DNA from: Pedobacter riviphilus
Lineage (GTDB): Bacteria; Bacteroidota; Bacteroidia; Sphingobacteriales; Sphingobacteriaceae
Assembly (NCBI RefSeq): GCF_014692875.1
Contig: NZ_CP061171.1
Span: 5,022,001 to 5,086,000 of the forward strand
Direction: 5' to 3'
DNA: 64,000 nt
Below, one piece after another: positions 43,401 to 53,225 of this stretch. A program made the position numbers and the translations under genes. How positions within the stretch are numbered: position 1 is the stretch's first letter; each line of letters begins with the position of its first letter. The notes under the pieces were generated by a model, which searched no databases, was not told where the DNA came from, and worked only from the letters and a program-made list of their open reading frames with translations.

Positions 43401-44282
43401 ATGAAAGCATATATTTTTCCCGGACAGGGAGCACAATTTGTAGGTATGGGTAAAGATCTTTATGAGCATCCCAAAGCTGCAGCATTATTTGAACAGGCCA
43501 ATGAAATTATCGGTTTCCGCATTAGCGATATTATGTTTAGTGGAACAGATGAGGAGCTTAAGCAAACCAATGTAACCCAACCAGCAATCTTTTTGCATTC
43601 AGTTATTTTAGCCAAAGTGTTAGGCGATGATTTTAAACCAGACATGGTTGCAGGACATTCCTTAGGCGAATTTTCGGCTTTAGTGGCGGCAAATGCATTA
43701 AGCTTCGAAGATGGATTAAAACTGGTTATTGCCCGTGCAAATGCCATGCAAAAAGCATGTGAGGCACAGCCATCAACCATGGCAGCTATTTTAGGTTTAG
43801 CTGATGATGTGGTTGAAAAAATCTGCGCTGAAATTGATGCCGTAGTCGTTCCGGCAAATTACAACTGCCCAGGGCAATTGGTAATTTCGGGCAGTATAGA
43901 AGGTATTGATCTGGCTTGTGCTAAATTAACCGAAGCGGGAGCTAAAAGAGCTTTAAAATTAAACGTAGGTGGTGCATTCCATTCGCCTTTAATGGAACCA
44001 GCGAAAATCGAATTACAGGCTGCTATTGAAGCTACCAATATTGCATCACCAATTTGTCCTGTTTATCAAAATGTTGATGCTAAGCCATATACAGATCCGG
44101 CAGAAATAAAATCCAATTTAATTAAACAATTAACAGGTGCTGTACGTTGGACACAGACAGTGGGTAACATGCTTGCCGATGGTGCAACAGAATTTGTAGA
44201 AGTTGGTCCGGGTAATGTGTTGCAGGGATTGGTTAAAAAAGTAAGTCGCGAAGTACAAACCAGTAGTGCTGCGATAGCTTAA
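43401..44282 (+). CDS. fabD: Malonyl-CoA:ACP transacylase
   Basis: A 293-residue enzyme that loads malonate onto acyl carrier protein for fatty acid synthesis. The start is IFPGQGAQFVGMG (5-17). The active-site Ser87 is in VAGHSLGEFSALVA and the catalytic His194 in GGAFHSPLMEPAK. The end has VEVGPGNVLQGLVKK. It follows folE after 86 bp on the same strand and is closed by a strong terminator. Confidence 0.97.
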   Translation: MKAYIFPGQGAQFVGMGKDLYEHPKAAALFEQANEIIGFRISDIMFSGTDEELKQTNVTQPAIFLHSVILAKVLGDDFKPDMVAGHSLGEFSALVAANALSFEDGLKLVIARANAMQKACEAQPSTMAAILGLADDVVEKICAEIDAVVVPANYNCPGQLVISGSIEGIDLACAKLTEAGAKRALKLNVGGAFHSPLMEPAKIELQAAIEATNIASPICPVYQNVDAKPYTDPAEIKSNLIKQLTGAVRWTQTVGNMLADGATEFVEVGPGNVLQGLVKKVSREVQTSSAAIA

Positions 44283-44308
44283 TTTTATTCAAATAGAATA
44301 TTAGTGCC

Positions 44309-44346
44309 AACGCCATAAACTCAATTGTTTATGGCGTTGTTTTTTA
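44309..44346 (+). terminator. Strong intrinsic terminator after fabD
   Basis: AACGCCATAAAC (44309-44320) and GTTTATGGCGTT (44327-44338) form a perfect 12-bp stem with a 6-nt loop, followed by GTTTTTT. Confidence 0.93.
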
Positions 44347-44372
44347 TCAATATTTAATATCTTTATCCGTAG

Positions 44373-47300
44373 ATGAAAATGAGCTTTGGTGTAAAAATAA
44401 GATTTCTATTGCTTGTTTTGGGCTGCTGTCTCATTGCAACTTCTATTTCGTTAAGCAGGTTTACAACTAAAAGTGAGCTTCTGGAACATGATGCTCAAGA
44501 AATTCAGCACAACCTTTCAATTAAAGAAAGATCTGTTCAAAGTTTTCTGGCCGATAAACAGCAGGTTGCCAAGGCAAAACAGTTTCACCTCAATCCGCAA
44601 AATGCGATAAATTTTATCAATGCCTATCGTAAAAACGGCGGCATAAACCTATTAACCTATGAAAGCAACCAGCTTAAGTTTTGGAGTACCTATAAGGTTG
44701 CCGAAATAGATCCAACTACAATAAAAGAAGGTAGCTCGGTATTGTTTTTTTATAACGGCTGGTACGAAGTGATTAAAAGTACCCAGGGTAATTTCAGTTT
44801 TATTTTCTTAATCACCATTCAATCTCAATACCCTTTTAAAGAGACTAAGTATTTTAAAAATGATATCGATCCAATTTTATCAACCACCAAAACATTAACG
44901 TTTGCATCTTTTACCGATAAGGACGTGTATGTAATAAAAAGTTTGGATAATAAGTTTTTATTCGGCCTTAAAGTAAAACCCGGGTACGCAGAAACCCATT
45001 ATTCAGGCACACAATTGTGGCTGTTTGTTGCTGGCATGTTATGCATCTGCATGTTTTTTAACTCATTAAGTTCGTTTATTGCCAGGCGTGGACATATTGC
45101 CTGGGGTACTTTTTTGCTGTTGTTTTTCTTTTTAGCCTTTCGGTTAACAGATTTATATTACGGTTGGTTCAACCACAGGTTTACCTTAGATCTATTTGAT
45201 CCGAGGATATATGCAGATAATTTCCTGATGCCTTCGTTAGGCGATTTTCTGTTAAATGTAATCGCACTAACCTGGTTACTCTTGTTTATGTATAACCATA
45301 AGGAACAATATAAATTTCCGGGATGGATTAAGCGGAATAAAATAATCGGGATGGTTATTCAGGCAGGCTTAATGGTGTTAATTGGCCGGATTGTTTGGGA
45401 TACCGATGATATTTTCTTCGGATTGATTTTTAACTCAAAAATTAATTTTGATATCGTTAATATCCTTAAGCTTAGCGGAACCAGTTGGGTGGGTATTGTA
45501 ATTTTATGTTTGGCCTGGTTTCAGATTTACCTGATAACCGCTGTTTCGGCAACAGTAAGCAGTCAATTAAATGTAAGCAATAAAGAGCGGGTCATTATTT
45601 TTTTAATCGGCTTTGCTGGTGTTTTTATCTACAAGTTAGTGGTAGATTTTAATGCATTTTTTATCGTTTTTGCGCTTGTATTATTTATCGTGGCAAGGGC
45701 TGTTTATTTAAAAGAAAAGAACTTTTCGATCGGTATGTTTGCCATAGTATTTTTCTGCCTGGCTTTTAATACGTCTATTAAGTACACTAAGTATAAAGAT
45801 ATTAAAGAAAGAAGTTTGCGGGAGCCTTTGGCCAGAAAAGTGCAGTCGTCTGAAGATCCGAATGCCATTATTGCTTTAGGTACTTTGGGCAATGAAATTG
45901 TTAAAGATAATTTTCTGACAAACTATTTTACTCAAAACCGAAAAGGGAGTTATTCGGTGCTCAAAAATCATATTAAAGATTATTTAGATGGCTATTTAAA
46001 CCGCTACGATTATCAGATCTATCCTTACAATAAATTGGGCGCTGCAATAGAAAATGCGGATACACCACCGATTGATAAGTACAAAAACCTGGTTGAGGCG
46101 GGCTCTGTTAAAATTGATGGATCTAACTTTTTTTATCAGGTTAACAATACATTTGGTTATCAGGATTACTTTGGTATCATCTCGGTTGTAGATAATGGCA
46201 GTTTATTAGGTACACTCGTTATCGAACTCCGCTCAAAGCCGTATAATTATAACAATCGGCTACCCGACCTCTTAGGTGATCAAAAGTTGATCAAAGACGA
46301 AGATTTTAAGGGTTATTCTATTGCCTTGTATAGCAATAATAAATTGCTTAATCAATCTGGAAATTATACTTACCCTTTGGATGGAAGCATATTTAAGGGT
46401 AAAAAGGATGATTTTATTACAACCAGTGACGATTCGCTCCATTACAGCCATTTAATTTATAAGCCTACTGATAGCAAAATGGTTGTAATCAGTAAGGAGA
46501 AGGTAGATTATGTAGAACGTTTGGCAGCACTATCGTTTTTCTTCCTGATATTTATCATCTTCTCCTTGTTGCTTTATGGTTTAATATGGTTAATCAAAAA
46601 CCTTGATGATGATAAGGTGGGCTGGTTCAGTATCAACAGGTCTTTAATGATCAATGCCAATAAGATCTTGTACAAAACCAGAATCCAGGTTTCAATTGTA
46701 ATGGCGGTGGTGGCAACGCTGGTTATTGTAGGTTGGGGAACCTACTATTACATGAATCTTGAGTACCGTGGGCAGCAGGATGCTATATTAAAAGATAAAA
46801 TAAGAAAGGTACAGCAGAATTTTGAGAAGCAGGTTTTTAGCAATGGCATAATTGCAAACGACGAGAATGCAACAGCAGATTTTAACAATTTTGCCGATAT
46901 CAATAATGCCGATTTAAATTTATATGACCTGGATGGCAACCTGATCATGACGACCTATCCTAAGCTTTATAATTATAAAATTATCGGTAAGAAAATGGGG
47001 CCAACAGCCTTCTTTTCTTTAAGTGGTTTACACCGATCGGAATTTATCAACCCGGCAGAGAAAATTGGTAATTTAACCTATGCTGCTGCATATGCCCCCA
47101 TCAGGAATGCTCAAAATAAAACAATTGCCTATATTGGTTTGCCTAATTACTCTACCGAAGAAGAATATACTGATAAACTGGCGCTTTTTGTGAGTAACCT
47201 GATTAATCTTTATGCACTGGTATTTGTGGCTATTGGGGTGTTGGCTGTATTTTTGGCTAATCAGATTACCAATCCCTTAACTTTTATCCAGGATAGTATT

Positions 47301-48104
47301 AGTAAAACGAAAATAGGACAAAAGAACGAGCCTATTGTATGGCGTAGACATGATGAGATCGGTTCTTTAATTAAGGAATATAATCATATGATTGCGGCCC
47401 TAGAAGATAGTGCAATTAAACTGGCCAGATCGGAACGGGAGAGTGCCTGGCGCGAAATGGCCAAACAGGTCGCACACGAAATCAAGAATCCACTAACACC
47501 TTTAAAACTAGGTGTTCAGTTGTTAGAGAAATCGTGGAAAGAGAAAGATCCTAACTTCGAACTGAAGTTTAATAAGTTTAGCAAATCATTTATAGAACAG
47601 ATTGATAGCCTTTCGAAAATTGCTTCTGAATTTTCGAATTTTGCCAAAATGCCCGATACCAATCTGGAGCGTCTTTCTTTACTTCCGATTATTGAGCAGG
47701 CAAGAGAAGTATTTAAAAGCACAGAAAACGTTACCATTGATGTGCTAAACAAGAGCGAGAAGGATATCGAAATTATGGCAGACCACGATCAGCTTTTAAG
47801 AACGTTTAATAACCTGCTTAAAAACGCGATAGAAGCTATAGATGAGGAAACTTTATGCTGCATTACCATTATTGTATATGTCGATGCGAAAAATGCATAT
47901 ATAGAAATAAAGGATAATGGAAAAGGCATACCACCAGTGCTGCAGGATAAAATATTTGTACCGAACTTCACTACAAAAACATCGGGCACTGGTTTAGGTT
48001 TAGCCTTTGTTAAGCAGGCTGTAGAAAATGCCGGTGGTTCAGTTAAGTTTACCTCAATAAGCGGGTTAGGAACAACGTTCTATCTGAACTTTCCTTTAGT
48101 TTAA
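44373..48104 (+). CDS. Giant NtrY-like membrane sensor histidine kinase
   Basis: A 1243-residue kinase. A first span (about 9-25) and a periplasmic domain are followed by a multi-span block (about 215-460), a second soluble region, further spans (about 715-740 and 775-795), a second extracytoplasmic region (800-930) and a last span (about 940-962). HAMP-like sequence follows (NQITNPLTFIQDSISKTKIG). The phospho-acceptor is His1035 in QVAHEIKNPLTPLKLGVQLL, the NtrY/AtoS type. The ATPase end has NLLKNAIEAIDEE, DNGKGIP and GTGLGLAFVKQAV. No response regulator is adjacent. Two separate sensing regions are unusual and their ligands unknown. Confidence 0.9.
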   Translation: MKMSFGVKIRFLLLVLGCCLIATSISLSRFTTKSELLEHDAQEIQHNLSIKERSVQSFLADKQQVAKAKQFHLNPQNAINFINAYRKNGGINLLTYESNQLKFWSTYKVAEIDPTTIKEGSSVLFFYNGWYEVIKSTQGNFSFIFLITIQSQYPFKETKYFKNDIDPILSTTKTLTFASFTDKDVYVIKSLDNKFLFGLKVKPGYAETHYSGTQLWLFVAGMLCICMFFNSLSSFIARRGHIAWGTFLLLFFFLAFRLTDLYYGWFNHRFTLDLFDPRIYADNFLMPSLGDFLLNVIALTWLLLFMYNHKEQYKFPGWIKRNKIIGMVIQAGLMVLIGRIVWDTDDIFFGLIFNSKINFDIVNILKLSGTSWVGIVILCLAWFQIYLITAVSATVSSQLNVSNKERVIIFLIGFAGVFIYKLVVDFNAFFIVFALVLFIVARAVYLKEKNFSIGMFAIVFFCLAFNTSIKYTKYKDIKERSLREPLARKVQSSEDPNAIIALGTLGNEIVKDNFLTNYFTQNRKGSYSVLKNHIKDYLDGYLNRYDYQIYPYNKLGAAIENADTPPIDKYKNLVEAGSVKIDGSNFFYQVNNTFGYQDYFGIISVVDNGSLLGTLVIELRSKPYNYNNRLPDLLGDQKLIKDEDFKGYSIALYSNNKLLNQSGNYTYPLDGSIFKGKKDDFITTSDDSLHYSHLIYKPTDSKMVVISKEKVDYVERLAALSFFFLIFIIFSLLLYGLIWLIKNLDDDKVGWFSINRSLMINANKILYKTRIQVSIVMAVVATLVIVGWGTYYYMNLEYRGQQDAILKDKIRKVQQNFEKQVFSNGIIANDENATADFNNFADINNADLNLYDLDGNLIMTTYPKLYNYKIIGKKMGPTAFFSLSGLHRSEFINPAEKIGNLTYAAAYAPIRNAQNKTIAYIGLPNYSTEEEYTDKLALFVSNLINLYALVFVAIGVLAVFLANQITNPLTFIQDSISKTKIGQKNEPIVWRRHDEIGSLIKEYNHMIAALEDSAIKLARSERESAWREMAKQVAHEIKNPLTPLKLGVQLLEKSWKEKDPNFELKFNKFSKSFIEQIDSLSKIASEFSNFAKMPDTNLERLSLLPIIEQAREVFKSTENVTIDVLNKSEKDIEIMADHDQLLRTFNNLLKNAIEAIDEETLCCITIIVYVDAKNAYIEIKDNGKGIPPVLQDKIFVPNFTTKTSGTGLGLAFVKQAVENAGGSVKFTSISGLGTTFYLNFPLV

Positions 48105-48144
48105 ATTAAAAATAAGGTAGATTGGTTAATAAGGATGGCGGGTA

Positions 48145-49047
48145 TTATCTCAGCTCCACTTGCGCCTTGCCCATGGTATTACCATCAGCATATAAAATTA
48201 CGGTATATATGCCCTTTATAAATGGTTTAGGGTTTGCCCAGTCGATAACATAGGTGCTGTCATCGTTATTGTAGTCAATAAAAATAGAATGGCTGAACTG
48301 CATATCCTGTCCATCAGCCTCGAAATGGTTTCCTTCGTCTGCTAACAGGTTTCCTGCCGGATCGAATACCCGAAGGTAAATGTTATGATGTCCTTTTTCT
48401 GCTAACTGGTTCGGCACAACGTTAAAACGTACACTTAACTTTTCTGCAGTAGATGATTTGCTCACTTCTACTTTTTTGCCGTTGGATTTTGTTCTGAAAG
48501 CTATAATTTCCGCCGATTGAAGCTTTAATACGGCGGCCGTTTTAACTTTTGCATTTAAATTAGAGTTTTCGTTCTCCAAGTTCGATGCCTTATTGCTGAT
48601 GTTTCTAAGGGAGTTCTGTAAACTATCGCGACTATTTTTTAGAAAAATATTGTCTTTCTGCAGCTGAATAATCTGATCATTGTAATTTTTTACAAATGTT
48701 TTCAGGTCATTAATTTGTGCATTGGCTTTGTCGAGTTCGCCCTGGGTAATCTGGTTTTTTTCTAAAGCCGTTTTAAGTTCTTCAATTTTTACCCGCGCAA
48801 GCTTCTGTTCTTCAACAAGTTTATCGTTTAAATCAAGGTTCAATGCATTAACCTTATCCAGCTCAACCTCAATTTTTTCTACCTCCAGCCGTAGTTTATC
48901 TTTCTCTGCACTAACGGTAACAAATCTTTCACTTTGTTGTCGGTCTTTAAAAAACAAGTAAGCATTTGTGCCAATTAAAGCAGCAATAACGATGACCAGG
49001 AAGTAAATTTTGTTTCTATCACCCTTATTAATCTTTTGTGATTCCAT
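48145..49047 (-). CDS. Membrane-anchored coiled-coil protein
   Basis: A 300-residue protein with one span (about 13-31) after a short charged N-terminus, then a long heptad-rich coiled coil (about 33-165; KDKLRLEVEKIEVELDKVNA and RDSLQNSLRNISNKASNLEN). The C-terminal 120 residues look beta-rich (HHNIYLRVFDPAGNLLADEG; PKPFIKGIYTVILYADGNTM), an Ig-like end. The layout suggests a periplasmic spacer or scaffold. No family name is recognised. It is convergent with the giant kinase gene, 40 bp apart. Confidence 0.7.
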   Translation of the reverse strand: MESQKINKGDRNKIYFLVIVIAALIGTNAYLFFKDRQQSERFVTVSAEKDKLRLEVEKIEVELDKVNALNLDLNDKLVEEQKLARVKIEELKTALEKNQITQGELDKANAQINDLKTFVKNYNDQIIQLQKDNIFLKNSRDSLQNSLRNISNKASNLENENSNLNAKVKTAAVLKLQSAEIIAFRTKSNGKKVEVSKSSTAEKLSVRFNVVPNQLAEKGHHNIYLRVFDPAGNLLADEGNHFEADGQDMQFSHSIFIDYNNDDSTYVIDWANPKPFIKGIYTVILYADGNTMGKAQVELR

Positions 49048-49190
49048 TTTTAATAACGCTGTATCTTCTGTAAATTAATATACTTTTGTTCTCCATAGGT
49101 AAATGGGGGTACACAATTAATTTTAGCAGGGCGCAAATTAAAATTTTTTAAAAACTTATAAGAGTTTTTAAAAAAAATCGTTTAATTGCT

Positions 49191-49211
49191 AACGTTCATT
49201 TGTATTCAAAT
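49191..49211. promoter_or_regulatory. Possible LacI-type site before the GHL10 gene
   Basis: CTAACGTTCA (49190-49198 region) shares the AACGTT core with the palindrome before anmK, and an inverted repeat ATTTG/CAAAT follows (49198-49211). It is 40-60 bp before the ATG. Match to a real operator is speculative. Confidence 0.25.
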
Positions 49212-49253
49212 CAACACAAACACACAACCTGAATAAAAAATAAGACAGAAATA

Positions 49254-50798
49254 ATGCTTAAAAACTTCCTATACGCACTTTTATCTTTAACTGTAATACC
49301 TTATATATTAAATGCACAACCTTTATCAAAAATTGCACCAAAAAGGGAGTTTAGAGGTGTTTGGGTAGCTACTGTAACCAATATAGACTGGCCATCCAAA
49401 CCAGGTTTAAGCATTGATCAACAAAAGCAGGAGCTGATTGGCATTTTAGAAAGACACAAAAGCCAAGGGATGAATGTTATTATTTTGCAGGTTAGGCCCG
49501 CAGCAGATGCATTCTATGCAAAATCCAGAGAACCATGGAGCCAGTGGTTAATGGGGAAACAGGGTTTGGCACCAGCACCTGGTTATGATCCTTTGTCCTT
49601 CGCCATTAAAGAAGCCCATTTCAGGGGAATGGAGCTTCATGCCTGGTTTAATCCTTATAGAGCCAGTATGAGCAGCACGGCGGTATTGAGCGAAAACCAT
49701 GCTTTTCGTAAACATCCCGATTGGTTTTTTACCTATGGTGGCAAAAAGCAGTTTGATCCGGGTATCCCAGATGTGAGGGAGTATATTGTTCAGGTAATTT
49801 TAGATGTGGTAAAGGGCTATGATATTGATGGTATTCACTTCGACGATTATTTTTACCCTTATAAAGTAGAGGGACAAACGATTAACGATGGTAACACTTT
49901 TTACAAATACCCTAATAATTTTTCGGACATAAAAGATTGGAGGCGCAACAACGTCGATCTGCTCATCAAACAGCTTGACGATAGTATCCACCACTATAAG
50001 AAATGGGTGAAGTTTGGTATTAGTCCTTTTGGTATCTGGAAAAATAAAAATGAAGATCCCGAAGGCTCTGCTACCAGTGGCCTATCCAACTATGCAGAAC
50101 TTTTTGCCGATAGCCGTAAATGGGTTAAAGAAGGTTGGGTAGATTACATTAATCCTCAAATTTATTTTACGTTTACCAGGAGAGTAGCACCTTATGGTGT
50201 TTTAGTTGATTGGTGGAGCAATAATACCTTTGGTAGGCATGTTTATATTGGGCAGGGTGCTTATCTGGTAAACTCGAGGGCAGAAGCAGCCTGGAAAAAC
50301 CTAAGCGAAATACCCAAGCAGATTAGATACCTTAGAGATAACAACCGGATTCAGGGTAGCGTGTTTTTTAGTTCTAAATCATTAAGTACGGTTGCAAAGG
50401 CGGTTGGCGATTCGCTAAAGAACGATCTTTATAAATACCCTGCTTTGCCACCGCAAATGCCATGGCTGGATGAGGTACCACCAAACGAACCTCAAGCATT
50501 AACCGCTGATGCACTAAAAGATGGTGTACATTTAAAATGGCAACTTCCGCTAAAGGCAAAAGATGGAGAAACGGCTTCGGGATTTGTAGTTTACCGATTT
50601 AATGAGGGAGAGAAAATTTCGATACTCGATCCTAAGAACATTATTAAAATAAGCTTTGAAGATTATCTTTCATATATTGATACCAGTGTAGAAAGCGGTA
50701 AACGGTACAGCTACCTCGTTACAGCATTAGATCGATTAAAAAATGAAAGTGAGCCTAGTGGGCCAGTTGGTATTGAAGTCCCTTTAGCAAAGGAATAA
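49254..50798 (+). CDS. Exported GHL10 (DUF187-type) glycoside hydrolase with Fn3-like C-terminus
   Basis: A 514-residue protein with a signal peptide (about 1-22, ending LNAQ). The catalytic (beta/alpha)8 region begins KREFRGVWVATVTNIDWPSK (about 31-50) and has VIILQVRPAADAFYAKSREP, ELHAWFNPYRASMSS and YDIDGIHFDDYFYPYKV, the hallmark of the GHL10 (YngK-like) family. A fibronectin type III-like domain closes it (about 410-505). It probably cleaves a carbohydrate polymer; relatives near amino-sugar genes hint at a peptidoglycan-type substrate. The stop is 7 bp from the convergent LacI gene. Confidence 0.9.
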   Translation: MLKNFLYALLSLTVIPYILNAQPLSKIAPKREFRGVWVATVTNIDWPSKPGLSIDQQKQELIGILERHKSQGMNVIILQVRPAADAFYAKSREPWSQWLMGKQGLAPAPGYDPLSFAIKEAHFRGMELHAWFNPYRASMSSTAVLSENHAFRKHPDWFFTYGGKKQFDPGIPDVREYIVQVILDVVKGYDIDGIHFDDYFYPYKVEGQTINDGNTFYKYPNNFSDIKDWRRNNVDLLIKQLDDSIHHYKKWVKFGISPFGIWKNKNEDPEGSATSGLSNYAELFADSRKWVKEGWVDYINPQIYFTFTRRVAPYGVLVDWWSNNTFGRHVYIGQGAYLVNSRAEAAWKNLSEIPKQIRYLRDNNRIQGSVFFSSKSLSTVAKAVGDSLKNDLYKYPALPPQMPWLDEVPPNEPQALTADALKDGVHLKWQLPLKAKDGETASGFVVYRFNEGEKISILDPKNIIKISFEDYLSYIDTSVESGKRYSYLVTALDRLKNESEPSGPVGIEVPLAKE

Positions 50799-50805
50799 TA
50801 GATTT

Positions 50806-51825
50806 TTAACTCTTTTTATTGGTCGATTCTCTTTCTACAACAGCTGGGTCAAGCACAATATGCTCCATATTGGCATATGGGTTTTCCTGATTAATCATTT
50901 TCAGAAACATTTTAGCACATTCTTGGCCCATTTGTGATGCATGTTGATCAATTGTTGATAGGTTAGGTGTAATGTAAGCCGAGAATGCTTCATTGGCAAA
51001 GCCAATTACACCAACTTCAGGAGGTGTTTCATCAATCTCTTTTAACTTTTTAATTACACCCAGCGCGGTAAAATCATCTCCGGCAATAATAGCATCGGGT
51101 TTATTTTTGCTACGCATTAATTTACCTGCACCAAACCGGCCGTCTTTAATGGATAAACCTCCAAAAATAATATGCTCTTCTATTAGTGGAAGGTTATGGT
51201 CTGCTAAAGCTGCTTTGTATCCTTCTAAGCGATCATTAAATATTTTAATCTGGTGAACAGTGGTTACGAATGCAATTTTTTGATAGCCCTGATCTATTAA
51301 ATGTTTCGTAGCAATATAACCTGCCTTAAAATCATCAAGTGTAATGGTAGGAACTTTTAAATCTGTATTTACGCGGTCGAATAATATCAGGGGCTTATTT
51401 TGCTTAATAATTTCGTCAAAGTGCGAAACATCTTCTGTTTCTAACGACATTGAAGCCATAATGCCATCTACCTGTGCTTCTAGTAAGGTTCTTACGCCAT
51501 TTATTTCATTTTCAACAGATTCGTTGGATTGGTAGATAATAACACGGTAGCCGCTATCCTTCAGGCCATCTTCTATACAATGGATAATAGATGCAAAGAA
51601 ATGTGCCTGTACACTTGGTACAATTACACCAATGATATGGGTTTTACCAGATTTTAATGCAGATGCGAGTTTATTTGGGCTATAATTTAATTTTTTAGCC
51701 ATTTCTACAACGGCCTTTCTGGTGGCATCGCTTATTGCGGGGAAGCCACTAAGTGCCCTCGAAACAGTTGATACTGTAATGTTTAGCGCCTTCGCTATAT
51801 CGTATATGGTGGTTTTCTTTTTCAA
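50806..51825 (-). CDS. LacI family transcriptional regulator
   Basis: A 339-residue repressor. The HTH (about 5-25) is IYDIAKALNITVSTVSRALS, with the hinge KLNYSPNKLASALKSGKTH. The ligand domain follows (IIGVIVPSVQAHFFASIIHC; PDAIIAGDDFTALGVIKKLK). The start is TTG at 51825, since a stop codon lies immediately upstream. The gene is 36 bp downstream of the NagX-like gene on the same strand, so a role in amino-sugar control is likely. Its effector sugar cannot be read. Confidence 0.93.
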   Translation of the reverse strand: MKKKTTIYDIAKALNITVSTVSRALSGFPAISDATRKAVVEMAKKLNYSPNKLASALKSGKTHIIGVIVPSVQAHFFASIIHCIEDGLKDSGYRVIIYQSNESVENEINGVRTLLEAQVDGIMASMSLETEDVSHFDEIIKQNKPLILFDRVNTDLKVPTITLDDFKAGYIATKHLIDQGYQKIAFVTTVHQIKIFNDRLEGYKAALADHNLPLIEEHIIFGGLSIKDGRFGAGKLMRSKNKPDAIIAGDDFTALGVIKKLKEIDETPPEVGVIGFANEAFSAYITPNLSTIDQHASQMGQECAKMFLKMINQENPYANMEHIVLDPAVVERESTNKKS

Positions 51826-51861
51826 TTAGGGATGGAATCGTTCAATTATAGCATAAATTTA

Positions 51862-53022
51862 TTAAACCTTAATAATAATGTTCTTTTTATACATAAAATA
51901 TAATAACACATAAAAACCGAGCACATAGGTTATTGCCCAAACCAGTGAGGCATTTATAGGGCTAAAAAACGGAGTATAACAAGTTTCGTAAAACCGAACC
52001 AATAATCCAGTTTTAGTACCATCAGGTTTAGTAATCTGGATCAGGTTTAATACTCGGGGCATTAAGCCCGCTAAAAAAAAGACTGTAATGGCGTTTACAC
52101 CATAAACAACAAAAGGAGTGGTAAATTTTTTGTAACGCTGAACATCGATAATCCAGTAACAAAGTGCTAATCCGATTGAAGCTAGGCCGCCAGCATACAA
52201 TACATAAGAGCTTGTCCATAGTGCTTTGTTAATGGGAAATTGTAAATCCCAAAGTAAACCTAAAATAACTGCCGTAATCCCAGTCGTAAATAGCCAGGCT
52301 ACCTTGGTTGGATTGTCTACATCTTTCCTGCGCATCCAAACGCCAACCAGAATACCAAATAAACAGGTACCTATTGCAGGTAATGTACTCAAAATGCCCT
52401 CTGGGTCCCAGGTTTTTGAGGAAGCCCAGGTATGTGCCTCTGTTAAAATTCCACGATCAATCCAGGCCGCTAAATTGGTTTCTTTTTCCAGGTTGGGATA
52501 ACCAACGCCCGGAACAGGGATAAAGGTCATTAATGCCCAATAAACGGCAAGTATTACAATTAATGTTTTAAATATAGTTTTGTTGGAAACCTTGATAAAG
52601 ATGATGCTGCTAATAATGAAAACAATACCTATCCTTTGCAAAACGCCCAACAATCTTACGGTTTGAAAGGCCTCCCATATGGACCTGTTATCCATTATCG
52701 CGCTGATAATTTTCCCGAAAATGGCCAAGAAGAAACCAAGTAAATAAAGTATAATGCCACGCTTAACGGCTTTTATAATTGTTTTTTGATGTGTAGACGG
52801 ATCTGCTTTACTAGTGCTCATGGCAAAGGCAATAGATACACCAACAATCCATAAAAAGAAGGGGAAAATTAAGTCTGTCGGTGTACATCCATTCCATTCT
52901 GCATGCTCTAAAGGGGCATATATGTGCCCCCAGCTGCCTGGATTATTCACTAAAATCATCGCAGCTACAGTTAATCCTCTAAAAAAATCAAGAGAAAGTA
53001 ATCGTTGTTTAGGCTCGGTCAT
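51862..53022 (-). CDS. NagX-like heparan-alpha-glucosaminide N-acetyltransferase family membrane protein
   Basis: A 386-residue protein with about ten membrane spans. The ATG at 53022 is used; a TTG frame to 53046 is less likely. The family opening is seen: RLLSLDFFRGLTVAAMILVN, then HAEWNGCTPTDLIFPFFLWI with a likely catalytic His. Related proteins acetylate glucosamine across the membrane or act beside GlcNAc uptake (NagX). It lies in a cluster with NagB, AnmK and a LacI regulator, on the same strand as the last. Confidence 0.87.
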   Translation of the reverse strand: MTEPKQRLLSLDFFRGLTVAAMILVNNPGSWGHIYAPLEHAEWNGCTPTDLIFPFFLWIVGVSIAFAMSTSKADPSTHQKTIIKAVKRGIILYLLGFFLAIFGKIISAIMDNRSIWEAFQTVRLLGVLQRIGIVFIISSIIFIKVSNKTIFKTLIVILAVYWALMTFIPVPGVGYPNLEKETNLAAWIDRGILTEAHTWASSKTWDPEGILSTLPAIGTCLFGILVGVWMRRKDVDNPTKVAWLFTTGITAVILGLLWDLQFPINKALWTSSYVLYAGGLASIGLALCYWIIDVQRYKKFTTPFVVYGVNAITVFFLAGLMPRVLNLIQITKPDGTKTGLLVRFYETCYTPFFSPINASLVWAITYVLGFYVLLYFMYKKNIIIKV

Positions 53023-53173
53023 GGTTAGCTTGTTTGGGTTCAGCAAACTAATTTAGAATATTGTTTTTAGAATGAGAAATAAATAAGGCGTTGGGGGGAG
53101 CAGGTGTTGTGAGAAGCTTCCCAAGTCTTGCCACGCCCCAGGCTTTTGAGGCTTCGGAGGTTAGTTAAGAGGA

Positions 53174-53210
53174 CAAAAAAAATCCTGCTTTGAGTGAACA
53201 AAGCAGGATT
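53174..53210 (-). terminator. Intrinsic terminator of the NagB fusion gene
   Basis: On the reverse strand AATCCTGCTTTG pairs perfectly with CAAAGCAGGATT across a short loop and runs into TTTTTTTG. Confidence 0.93.
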
Positions 53211-53225
53211 GGTTTATTTTAAAAA

